Assembly (NCBI RefSeq): GCF_052161655.1
Contig: NZ_CP197418.1
Coordinates: 3,286,001 to 3,350,000, forward strand
Direction: 5' to 3'
Length of the DNA stretch: 64,000 nucleotides
Origin: Novipirellula sp052161655
Lineage (GTDB): Bacteria > Planctomycetota > Planctomycetia > Pirellulales > Pirellulaceae
Shown here in pieces: positions 56,993 through 64,000 of the stretch. Position 1 is the first letter of the stretch. Every line of letters starts with the position of its first letter. The notes under the pieces are model-generated. The model was not told the origin of the DNA. It ran no database searches and worked only from the letters and a program-made list of their open reading frames with translations. A program made the position numbers and the translations under genes.

Positions 56993-58654
56993 ATGCCGCG
57001 CAGCCGACTTGGCCCGTTAGCGATCGAAGTGAAACTCGGTGACCACCCGTCGCAGAGTTCGGTTTGGCGCGCGATTCATGTGCAGCTACACAAAGCGGTT
57101 GCGGTCAAGGTTTTCTCGTCCCCGTTTGGGGCGACCCCGGAAGCACGTACTCAGTTTGCCGCCGAGTGGGAAACACTGAAAACGTTGCAACATCCCGCGA
57201 TCGCTCGTTGCTATGGCGGCGGATTCGAAGACAAAGAGGCCTACTTGGCTTACGAGCTTGTCGAAGGCGAAACGCTGGCCGCTCAGATCGAGCGACGCAC
57301 CCGTTTGCCGTGGGAATCGGTGCTCGAGTTCGCCGAGCCGATCATCGCTGCCCTCTGCTATTTGCACGAGCAGAACATTATCTATGGGATACTCGCGCCC
57401 GACAAAATTGTTTACGCCGGGCTGAGCCCCTTGTTGGTCGACGTTCGCATCGATCGATTCGGTTCCAATTTCAAGACTTCACGCCCCCCTACGCATCACG
57501 AAATCGCCTTTCGTCCCCCTGAATTGATCGACAACCCGACCTCGATCACTCACAAATCGGATCTCTATTCGTTTGGCGCGACGCTCTATTTTGCGATCAC
57601 GGGTCGACCCCCGGTCCAAGGCGATACGGTCGAAGAGGTCACGCGAAACGTGCGAGAACAAACGCCTGTGTCGGCGGCGTCCTTGGTTTTAGATTGCCCG
57701 GTTTGGTTCGACAAATTGATCACCCAGTTGTTGGAAAAAGACCCCAGCAAACGGCCGTTTGGTGCCCCCGCCGTCCAGCTTGCTTTGGCGGAAGTAAGGC
57801 GTCGATCGATGTCCCGCACGGGCGTCGCTGAGCATGCATCTGCAGGATTTAGCCCGCTGAGTGTGACGGATCAAAAAGAACGCGACGAGGCTCGTTCACT
57901 TCTCGGTCGTGAATTGTTAGACGAAAAGAAAGAAAAACTCCCCGACGCAACGATCTGGCACGACAAGCCTTGGTTTTTGATCGGCGTTTTAGTCGCAATG
58001 TTATTGATGCTCGGTTGGGTAGCATGGCCGCTGGACGAAAACCAAATGCGAAAACGAGCCGAAGATCTGCTGTCGCAAGAAACGCAGTCGTCGATGAATC
58101 AAGCGAAGAACAATTATCTGCAACCGATGATTAACAAATTCCCCAACGGTGAACACACGACGTGGGCGGAAGAACAAGTCGACCGAATCGAGATGATGCA
58201 GGCCGAGCACGCGCTGTCGGTCAAAATGAAACGGAACCTCGCACTGAAAAACGAGGGCGAACGTTTGTACGCCGAAGCGGAACAATTCGAACGTTTCGGT
58301 GACACGTCCACGGCGCTCGATAAATACCGCAGTATGGAAACGTTGTTAGGTGACGATCCCAAGTACCGACCCTACGTCAATCTCGCCCGTCGCCAAATGG
58401 CTCAAATTGAAAACCGATCCTTTATCAAAGACGAAGCAGCCACGATCATCCAAGAAAAGCTTGATCAAGCCGAGCGAGAGCACCTGCGAGGCAACGTGGT
58501 TGCGGCGCGTCAAATTTGGTATTCGATCATCGAACTGTACGGCAACAATAGCAACGTCGGACCGCTCGTTCTGCAAGCCCAACAACGACTCGCCGGCAGC
58601 AATGCACCGGCACCCGATGCTGCCTCCTCTAGCCCGCTAAAGCCGCCTCAATGA
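56993..58654 (+). CDS. Membrane pseudokinase (Ser/Thr kinase fold) with TPR-like tail
   Basis: A 553-residue protein with a Hanks-type kinase fold that has lost catalytic residues. The Gly loop reads KLGDHPSQSSVWRA, Lys39 in VAVKVF is kept, but HRD is replaced by YGI (131-133) in IIYGILAPDKIV (catalytic Asp and Lys gone), and DFG reads DVR (150-152). The rest of the lobe is intact (FRPPELIDN, SDLYSFGATLYFAITG). A membrane segment (~326-346) and helical TPR-like repeats (~350-540) follow. The stop overlaps the next start (ATGA). Phosphotransfer is therefore unlikely; a scaffold or sensor role is inferred. Confidence 0.88.
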   Translation: MPRSRLGPLAIEVKLGDHPSQSSVWRAIHVQLHKAVAVKVFSSPFGATPEARTQFAAEWETLKTLQHPAIARCYGGGFEDKEAYLAYELVEGETLAAQIERRTRLPWESVLEFAEPIIAALCYLHEQNIIYGILAPDKIVYAGLSPLLVDVRIDRFGSNFKTSRPPTHHEIAFRPPELIDNPTSITHKSDLYSFGATLYFAITGRPPVQGDTVEEVTRNVREQTPVSAASLVLDCPVWFDKLITQLLEKDPSKRPFGAPAVQLALAEVRRRSMSRTGVAEHASAGFSPLSVTDQKERDEARSLLGRELLDEKKEKLPDATIWHDKPWFLIGVLVAMLLMLGWVAWPLDENQMRKRAEDLLSQETQSSMNQAKNNYLQPMINKFPNGEHTTWAEEQVDRIEMMQAEHALSVKMKRNLALKNEGERLYAEAEQFERFGDTSTALDKYRSMETLLGDDPKYRPYVNLARRQMAQIENRSFIKDEAATIIQEKLDQAEREHLRGNVVAARQIWYSIIELYGNNSNVGPLVLQAQQRLAGSNAPAPDAASSSPLKPPQ

Positions 58655-58956
58655 ATTTCGATGCCGAGCCCGATGAGCCGCTGATCGAGGCGAAACTCGC
58701 GCCGACCGAGGTGACTTCGCACGGCAATCGTTCGCAGAGATCATCGACCGACCGAATGATTCAAAGTCGTGGTGCCGTGCTGGCGGTGCTGTTTCTGGTA
58801 ATGGGGGCGTTGGGCATTCCGTTGCTGTGGATGAACAAGGCATTCTCCAACGCGGAACGTTGGTTCTGGGCCGTGGTGGTATCGATCTATACCGCGCTGC
58901 TGATCTACATCGCCTGGCGAATTTGCTTGTGGAGCTACCACCAAATCTTCGGTTAA
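58651..58956 (+). CDS. Two-TM small membrane protein, coupled to the pseudokinase
   Basis: A 101-residue membrane protein I do not recognise. A ~35-residue polar N-terminus is followed by two hydrophobic segments (~42-60, AVLAVLFLVMGALGIPLLW; ~72-92, WAVVVSIYTALLIYIAW) and a short tail. Its ATG overlaps the pseudokinase stop by four bases, so the two proteins are made at a linked rate and probably interact. The N-terminus may lie in the cytoplasm. Confidence 0.78.
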   Translation: MNFDAEPDEPLIEAKLAPTEVTSHGNRSQRSSTDRMIQSRGAVLAVLFLVMGALGIPLLWMNKAFSNAERWFWAVVVSIYTALLIYIAWRICLWSYHQIFG

Positions 58957-58960
58957 CAAA

Positions 58961-59048
58961 GTCGTTGATCGCTCCGCGATCAAAACGCTAGACAGTACAG
59001 CAGATCGCTCCGCGATCAAAACGTTTCGATCGCGGAGCGATCAACGAC
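58961..59048. repeat. Long inverted repeat built of the TGATCGCTCCGCGATCA palindrome
   Basis: The sequence GTCGTTGATCGCTCCGCGAT (58961) is followed after a spacer by another copy of the palindrome (59002) and the inverted element ending GAGCGATCAACGAC (59048), so the ends pair over about 27 bases. It lies between the convergent two-TM and methyltransferase genes and could act as a terminator for both. Confidence 0.7.
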
Positions 59049-59056
59049 ATTTGCAA

Positions 59057-59644
59057 TCACGCTCGCGTGCATCGATACACGAACGCGGGCGGCAAATTTC
59101 GCCATACCGTCGAACTTCGCCCCACTTGCGGGAACGTTTTCTTTAACCGAGACGAAAAACGTTGCCCTGCCGGCAAAGCTAATCCCTGCCAGTAAGCGAA
59201 CGTTGCGAATTGGCCACCCGGTCGCAACACCTCCAGCATCGAATCCATAATCTCGCCTTGCAGTGGTTCGGAGAACGATGCCCAAGGCAAACCGCATATT
59301 ACCGCATCAACATGAGGCATCGATTCGCGGCGACACAGATCGACCACGTTCGTCACGCTGTCTTCGTAAACGGTGACCGAGGGACATCGTTTGCGAGTCG
59401 CGGCGACCAGTTCGGCGGATCGTTCGATCGCGAAAAACTTGGCGTCGGGATGGAGTCGCTGGACAATCCCCTCGGTAAAAACGCCGGTTCCCGGTCCGAA
59501 TTCGACCACGTTGCGAGCGGACTCCCAATCGAACCACTCGACCATCGTTTTGACCAATCCAGGACTGCTCGGGGCGATCGCCCCCACCTGAGTCGGGTTC
59601 CGGATGAAGTTTTTCAAAAATGTCAGCGTGTTATTCATCGACAT
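59057..59644 (-). CDS. Class I SAM methyltransferase, phospholipid N-methyltransferase type
   Basis: A 195-residue SAM-dependent methyltransferase resembling PmtA-type phospholipid methyltransferases. It opens FLKNFIRNPTQVGAIAPSSPGL (~7-28), typical of that group, then motif I NVVEFGPGTGVF (~44-55) and the acidic AIERSAELV (~71-79), CGLPWASF (post-II) and a C-terminal beta hairpin. The product may be a methylated phosphatidylethanolamine, but a small aminolipid or another substrate is possible. ATG 59644 is chosen; 59638 is an equally plausible second Met. It diverges from the ExbD operon. Confidence 0.85.
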   Translation of the reverse strand: MSMNNTLTFLKNFIRNPTQVGAIAPSSPGLVKTMVEWFDWESARNVVEFGPGTGVFTEGIVQRLHPDAKFFAIERSAELVAATRKRCPSVTVYEDSVTNVVDLCRRESMPHVDAVICGLPWASFSEPLQGEIMDSMLEVLRPGGQFATFAYWQGLALPAGQRFSSRLKKTFPQVGRSSTVWRNLPPAFVYRCTRA

Positions 59645-59717
59645 AGCGTATCGCAATCGAGCCACCGCGCGGTAGGGCGTATTATTTTCTCGAGTCTCGT
59701 CCGCTACATTGACGCTT

Positions 59718-60137
59718 ATGCGAGTCCCTAATCCCAACAACACTTCTCCGGTCGGCGCCAACATGACGCCCATGATCGACGTTGTCTTTTTGCTGATCAT
59801 CTTTTTTTTGGTGTCCAGCCACCTGGCTCGCCAAGAGATTCATCTGCCCGTCGAATTGCCGATCGCCAACACCTACTTGCCTGAGAATCCCGATCGAACC
59901 GCGTTGACCGTGACCGTCGACGACCAATCTCAATGGCGAGTGGGCGGAAACGTGGTCGCAATTGACGAACTGAAGCACATTTTGGCCGACCATGCGGTTC
60001 GCAGCGGTCCAAGTGCCGCGGTGCGATTGCGAACCGACGGTTCGGTTCATTACCAGTACATCGAACCGATTTTGCGTGAAACGGCACTCGCGGGCATCTA
60101 TGACGTCACGTTCTCGGTGCGTGAGGCGATTCGCTGA
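59718..60137 (+). CDS. ExbD/TolR biopolymer transport protein 1
   Basis: A 139-residue ExbD/TolR-type protein: one membrane helix near the N-terminus with NMTPMIDVVFLLIIFFLVS (~15-33), whose Asp is the conserved proton-pathway residue, then a periplasmic domain with VTVDDQSQWRVGG and a C-terminal alpha/beta fold. It usually acts with an ExbB/TolQ motor, which is not in this window. It is followed with a 1-base overlap (TGATG) by a second ExbD. Confidence 0.9.
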   Translation: MRVPNPNNTSPVGANMTPMIDVVFLLIIFFLVSSHLARQEIHLPVELPIANTYLPENPDRTALTVTVDDQSQWRVGGNVVAIDELKHILADHAVRSGPSAAVRLRTDGSVHYQYIEPILRETALAGIYDVTFSVREAIR

Positions 60138-60586
60138 TGAAAATTCCGTCATCACGATTGCAAGGATCGTTGAAAGTCGAAATGACTCCGATGATCGATG
60201 TCGTGTTTCTATTGTTAGTGTTCTTTGTCTGGACCAGCAGTTTTGAGTTGCCCGAGTTCGATCTTCCCAGTGCGATTGCCCAGCCGCCCAGCGTCGGCAC
60301 GAACAACGAATCCACCGACACGCCGCCGGTCGAGATTTTTGACGAGATCATTATCCGGCTCATTGCTTCGTCGCCAGTCAATCTGATCGAGTTGAACGGA
60401 CAACCCGTCGCGAGCACTGACGAACTGGAAAATCGTCTTCGCGAGATTCTGAAGCTGGGCGTTCAGCCGCCTGTGATTGTCGATCCCGAACCCACGATTG
60501 CGATGGCCGATGCGATCAAGGTTTACGACACTGCTCGCGCAGCCGGCGCGGATCGAGTTCTCTTTACCGCGAACGACGAGTCATGA
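60137..60586 (+). CDS. ExbD/TolR biopolymer transport protein 2
   Basis: A 149-residue second ExbD/TolR-like protein. EMTPMIDVVFLLLVFFVW (~15-32) is the membrane helix with the conserved Asp. The periplasmic part differs from copy 1 and includes a Pro/Thr-rich linker (~45-65). It shares one base with the preceding gene and four with the next (ATGA), so three proteins are translationally coupled. The two ExbDs probably form heteromers. Confidence 0.9.
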   Translation: MKIPSSRLQGSLKVEMTPMIDVVFLLLVFFVWTSSFELPEFDLPSAIAQPPSVGTNNESTDTPPVEIFDEIIIRLIASSPVNLIELNGQPVASTDELENRLREILKLGVQPPVIVDPEPTIAMADAIKVYDTARAAGADRVLFTANDES

Positions 60587-62919
60587 TCATGCGTCCATTC
60601 GTGCTGCATTGTTTGTGGATGCTCGCCCTCGCATTGCCGCAACTGTGCGTGATCGCCGATCAAACACCTGTCGCTCGCGTGACCAACGATCGCGATGCCG
60701 ATCTGATCAGCGAGCTGATGCGCCGCGGCGAATTTGATACTGCTGAAAGATTGATTCGCCGGGGCCTTCAATCTTCGACGCCGAACAGTGATTCCTACGC
60801 ACGCAATACGATCTGGCTGTCCGAGCTCGAAACGGCTCGACGGCGGACGATCGACGACTTTTCAATCGAAGACATTCAGGCAGCCCAACAACCGATCACC
60901 GAGTTGATCGCCGCCTATCCCGAGCACCCTCGAAGGCTGTTCCTAGAGTCGCAGCAGATCGCAGTCGAATTGGCTGCTGCTGAACATGATCTGTTGGCGA
61001 TCATGATCAATCCCGGCGACACCGACCGCGGCGATCGTGCACTCCGCCGTCTGACCGATGCCGCAGCGAAGTCCGAATCACTTTCCAAGGCAGTTGCCGA
61101 AGAGAAGACGCGTTTAAATTCACAAACCAGCATGTCGCCAAGTGTCATGGCTGTGCTCGGTGACTTGACGCGGTTAGAGCAAGAAACACAAGTGCAGATC
61201 GTGCAAATCAAGCTGATGGAAACCGAGCTGTTCCCCAGTGGCAGTGACGACCGACTCGCCGCCGCCACCGCGGCACTGCGGTCGGCCGATCAAGCTCTAA
61301 CGCGACTGCCGAGCGAATGCCAAGCACGTAACGAAGTCGAGCGATTGCGTGTCGTCGCGCTGTTGCGAAGCGAAGATTCACAACGAGCACGCAGCGCGTT
61401 TACGGAACTGACTCGCGAGGTGCCGCTGGACTCCGACGCACGGGTTCGTGCACTTGATATCCAGATCGACCTGCATTCGGATCACCAAGCCGACGCGATC
61501 AAAAAACTCGATGCGTTTTACGGCAATCAACCTAACCAGGCGCCGTTGTCGATTGAGATGGACTTGGTTCGCCTGGAATCGCTGCTGACGCAGAATGACG
61601 CGAGCAAGAACAACGTGGGCGATTGGATCGATTCGATTGGCACTCGGCATGGGGCATATGGACGTCGACGCGCCGAAACGATCGCCATTCGTACGTTGCG
61701 GTCCCAATCGGGCGACGTATCTGCGGATGGCACGGGAAACCGAATGGATCCCTCGATCATCGCCGCCCAGGGACGACAGTATTTGCGTGACGGCAATCCG
61801 CTGCGGGCGGCACAATTGTTGGCGAGCGCGGCGATGACCGAATCGAACCCAGATCACGCGATCCAGCGGTCGCTCGAAGCCGCCGCAGCATTTGTTGCAG
61901 CGGAACAGCCCGGCGATGCCGCGGACATTTTAGCGGGTGTTGCAAAGTTAAAACCAACCGGCAACGGGGCCGCCGCAGCATACCTACAAGCGGTGTTACT
62001 GAAAACTCAAAACAAGCCGGCGGCCAGCGAAATCGAGGCGATGCTGCGAACCACGATCACCATGTGGCCTGAGAGCGAACATGCACCGCAAGCGGGCAAC
62101 TGGCTGATCAAACTGCTATCCGCCGACAAGCGAATCGTCGAAGCGGCCGAGGTCGCCGCGGAACTTGGACTCGACCACTATGAAACCGCGTTGGAACTTT
62201 GGCGGCAAGCGTTCCGCGAAAGTGATCCCGCCGATCAGAGCGAGTTGACCACGCGAATGAAACAAGCGTCTGCCTCTCGGCTTGGCGAAGCAAGCGTCGC
62301 ATTGCGTTACCGCGAATTTGCAGCCTACTTTTTTGATCGCGACGCCCTGAGTGATCTTCCGGAGGCCGCCGCGTCGGATTCCTACAGCGAGACGTTGTTG
62401 CAATTTCGTGTCCGAGGCAAGCAAGCGACCGAGCTTCCCGCCCCTCCTGCGGACGTGTCGTTCGACACCGTCGCACGTTTGATGCAGGACGGACGGCAAA
62501 ATGCGTCGTTGCGGGCAACGATCGCAAGCCAGATCGAAAGTTGGCCGGAACAATCGGGCAACACACTCGATCATGCCGAGCGACAGATCTGGCTCGGACA
62601 AGTCGAGGGTGCCAAGGCGACGGTCGAAGCCCTGGTAAAGGACTCCGCTTCGCCTGGTGCAATCATCCGCACCGCAGCGACTTTATTTGGCAGCAGCGAC
62701 AATGCCGACGCGCAGCGTGAATCGATTCAGTGGTGGGACCGATTGGCAGCCGGATTGCCGGTCGGCAGCGACGATTGGCACAAAGCAAAGATCGAGTCTA
62801 TTCAAGCGATCAAGCGGCTCGGTGATAGTGAACAAGCTCAGCAGCGAGCACGCTACATCCTGCTGACGCGGCCCCCGACCGCCCCCGACCTCCGCCGCCA
62901 ATATCAAGATCTACAGTAG
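60583..62919 (+). CDS. Secreted helical-repeat protein downstream of ExbD
   Basis: A 778-residue protein with a signal peptide (VLHCLWMLALALPQLCVIA, ~7-25) and then almost wholly helical sequence with repeated units (TPR/Sel1-like: DADLISELMRRGEFDTAERLIRRG near 40, DAIQRSLEAAAAFVAAEQPGDAADIL near 420 and others up to ~770). No catalytic motif is seen. The ATG overlaps the ExbD stop by four bases. Similar ExbD-TPR couplings occur in planctomycetes, and this protein is likely the periplasmic partner of the ExbD pair. Family assignment is by character, not by motif. Confidence 0.82.
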   Translation: MIMRPFVLHCLWMLALALPQLCVIADQTPVARVTNDRDADLISELMRRGEFDTAERLIRRGLQSSTPNSDSYARNTIWLSELETARRRTIDDFSIEDIQAAQQPITELIAAYPEHPRRLFLESQQIAVELAAAEHDLLAIMINPGDTDRGDRALRRLTDAAAKSESLSKAVAEEKTRLNSQTSMSPSVMAVLGDLTRLEQETQVQIVQIKLMETELFPSGSDDRLAAATAALRSADQALTRLPSECQARNEVERLRVVALLRSEDSQRARSAFTELTREVPLDSDARVRALDIQIDLHSDHQADAIKKLDAFYGNQPNQAPLSIEMDLVRLESLLTQNDASKNNVGDWIDSIGTRHGAYGRRRAETIAIRTLRSQSGDVSADGTGNRMDPSIIAAQGRQYLRDGNPLRAAQLLASAAMTESNPDHAIQRSLEAAAAFVAAEQPGDAADILAGVAKLKPTGNGAAAAYLQAVLLKTQNKPAASEIEAMLRTTITMWPESEHAPQAGNWLIKLLSADKRIVEAAEVAAELGLDHYETALELWRQAFRESDPADQSELTTRMKQASASRLGEASVALRYREFAAYFFDRDALSDLPEAAASDSYSETLLQFRVRGKQATELPAPPADVSFDTVARLMQDGRQNASLRATIASQIESWPEQSGNTLDHAERQIWLGQVEGAKATVEALVKDSASPGAIIRTAATLFGSSDNADAQRESIQWWDRLAAGLPVGSDDWHKAKIESIQAIKRLGDSEQAQQRARYILLTRPPTAPDLRRQYQDLQ

Positions 62920-62939
62920 CGAAACTCACCTAACCGTAG

Positions 62940-62968
62940 GCCGGACCGCAGCGGAGCGGAGTTCCGGC
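62940..62968. terminator. Hairpin between convergent genes
   Basis: Stem GCCGGA/TCCGGC with an inner CCGC/GCGG pair, 20 bases past the helical-repeat protein stop and before the convergent gene at 63073. It may terminate both; T runs are absent. Confidence 0.4.
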
Positions 62969-63072
62969 ATCGCGACTGCAAAGACGCCTGCATCCATGGA
63001 AACGCCCTTCCACCCGAGCTTGCCTTGGCGTAGTGGCAGCTGGAAGCGGCGGAGTAAAGCGCCAGCCCATTT

Positions 63073-64000
63073 TTATTCGCTCGCAGCTTCGGCGGCTTCG
63101 AGCTGATCAGCTGCTTTTTGGTACCATCGTGCCGCTTCGCCAAAATCTTCGATGTCGGCGAATGCACTTCCGACCACTGCAAACGCGTCAGCTAACAGCT
63201 TCGGGTCGCTTAGCAACTTTGCGTCGCGAAAACGTGTTGCAAACTCCTCCATCTTCTCAGGCACTCCTGGCAACGCACGGATTCGCCTTCCTTCGCGGGT
63301 AGAACATCCAAAAACAACTCCGGCCAACTTGTCCCAATCACCCAGTTTTTCAGTGCCGCTCGGATGCAATTGCATTGTGACTTCGGTCGTTTCACCAGGG
63401 ATCAAATCAGCCTTCTTGTAGCGACGCCCGAGAATGACGGGCAGTTCGTAAATATCGCTTAAAATTCCCATTGATCTATTGCCCCCAGGTAGTTCGAGTG
63501 TGGCGATGCCGTCACGATCCGTCGTTGCACGGAACGGCTGGGGAAAACCGTTGTCAACACTGGAATCAAAATCTCTAAATCGCATCCGTCGTTCACCACT
63601 CATAAGCGATCCGCAATAGATCCAGGATCCATTGTTCCACCAATGGACGTTTGGCCAAGCTTCGACCGTCACGCCCGCGACAGGCTCAGCGTCCTCGTCG
63701 ACCGTTTTTACCACGCATTTCACGAGTGGCGTCATTTCAACTGTGATAGGTTGCTCGTCGAGTGGACCGAAAGTCTGTGGACGAATTTTGTGAGTATTGG
63801 CAGGATCGCGCGGGCCCTCATATTCGGCTGGTGACTCGCCCGAACTTGCGATAAACCCGTCGCATAAGGCGATGACTTGAATCTTCTCATCCATTGGCCA
63901 AGCCTCGACCGTGAAGGTTCCATCCGCTCGGATTGGCACCCATGTGTTCCACTCGACGCGGTTATCGCTTGCTCCACTGGGGGCCAGCGTGCTGAGCTTG
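63073..64000 (-). CDS. Carboxypeptidase-regulatory-like / Ig-fold protein (5' end outside window)
   Basis: The frame is open from position 64000 to a stop at 63073, so about 309 C-terminal residues are visible and the true start is beyond the window; the GTG at 63939 is internal. Visible parts include beta-sandwich (carboxypeptidase-regulatory-like) modules: DGTFTVEAWPMDEKIQVIA, CVVKTVDEDAEPVAGVTVEAWP and RDGIATLELPGGNRSMG. A helical C-terminus (LLADAFAVVGSAFADIEDFGEAARWYQKAADQ) looks like a tetratricopeptide unit. Function unknown, probably surface or periplasmic. Confidence 0.7.
   Translation of the reverse strand, partial: KLSTLAPSGASDNRVEWNTWVPIRADGTFTVEAWPMDEKIQVIALCDGFIASSGESPAEYEGPRDPANTHKIRPQTFGPLDEQPITVEMTPLVKCVVKTVDEDAEPVAGVTVEAWPNVHWWNNGSWIYCGSLMSGERRMRFRDFDSSVDNGFPQPFRATTDRDGIATLELPGGNRSMGILSDIYELPVILGRRYKKADLIPGETTEVTMQLHPSGTEKLGDWDKLAGVVFGCSTREGRRIRALPGVPEKMEEFATRFRDAKLLSDPKLLADAFAVVGSAFADIEDFGEAARWYQKAADQLEAAEAASE

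Overview
The window looks like chromosomal DNA of a planctomycete of the Pirellulaceae, close to Rhodopirellula or Novipirellula; I cannot name the species. The evidence is a set of families typical of that group: a PSCyt1/DUF1549/DUF1553 protein followed by a DUF1501 protein, a BBP7-type outer-membrane barrel, two giant secreted proteins with LEPR-XLL-like N-termini and dockerin-like C-termini, an SHD1-domain protein, large Ser/Thr kinases with C-terminal repeats, Cys-rich lipoproteins, many GTG/TTG starts and weak Shine-Dalgarno sites. There is no prophage, insertion sequence, transposase or CRISPR array. Short palindromic repeats in the intergenic spaces are the only mobile-looking DNA.

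Layout. 1-5.7 kb: the tail of an unknown gene, an MscS-type channel, a Tat-exported sugar isomerase/epimerase-like protein, tRNA-Gln and tRNA-Glu each with its own terminator, csrA, a DUF2203 gene, a Nudix hydrolase and a small coiled-coil protein. 6.2-13.3 kb: a small unknown gene followed by a SNF2 helicase, then the DUF1549/1553 and DUF1501 pair. 13.5-29.5 kb: a 1433-aa beta-helix protein, an unknown membrane protein with an AcuI-type reductase, a BBP7 barrel, and a 1702-aa multidomain protein with a metzincin zinc motif, flanked by two copies of a palindromic repeat. 29.5-40 kb: M1-type peptidase, DUF6702, CinA-like protein, two secreted proteins, a TraB/GumN protein and a WD40 Ser/Thr kinase. 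40-54 kb: serine acetyltransferase, a Cys-rich lipoprotein, a repeat-rich gene-poor stretch, an MMPL/RND exporter divergent from a halogenase-like flavoprotein, gyrB, rnhA, a secreted protein and a sensor histidine kinase with a CX3CH motif. 54-64 kb: a secreted protein with 13 DLFG-type repeats and an SHD1 domain, a GrpB protein, a pseudokinase translationally coupled to a two-TM protein, a methyltransferase, two ExbD genes coupled to a 778-aa secreted repeat protein, and the start-truncated copy of a carboxypeptidase-regulatory-like protein.

How the genes fit together. Housekeeping genes (tRNAs, gyrB, rnhA, cysE, csrA) are interspersed with envelope genes. The strongest theme is the cell surface: exported giants, a barrel, Cys-rich proteins, an SHD1 protein, a transporter and ExbD pairs. 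The best candidates for undescribed biology are the DLFG/SHD1 protein, the pseudokinase operon, the LEPR-XLL/dockerin giants and the palindromic repeat families. Everything here was read by eye from the sequence; no alignment or database search was run.
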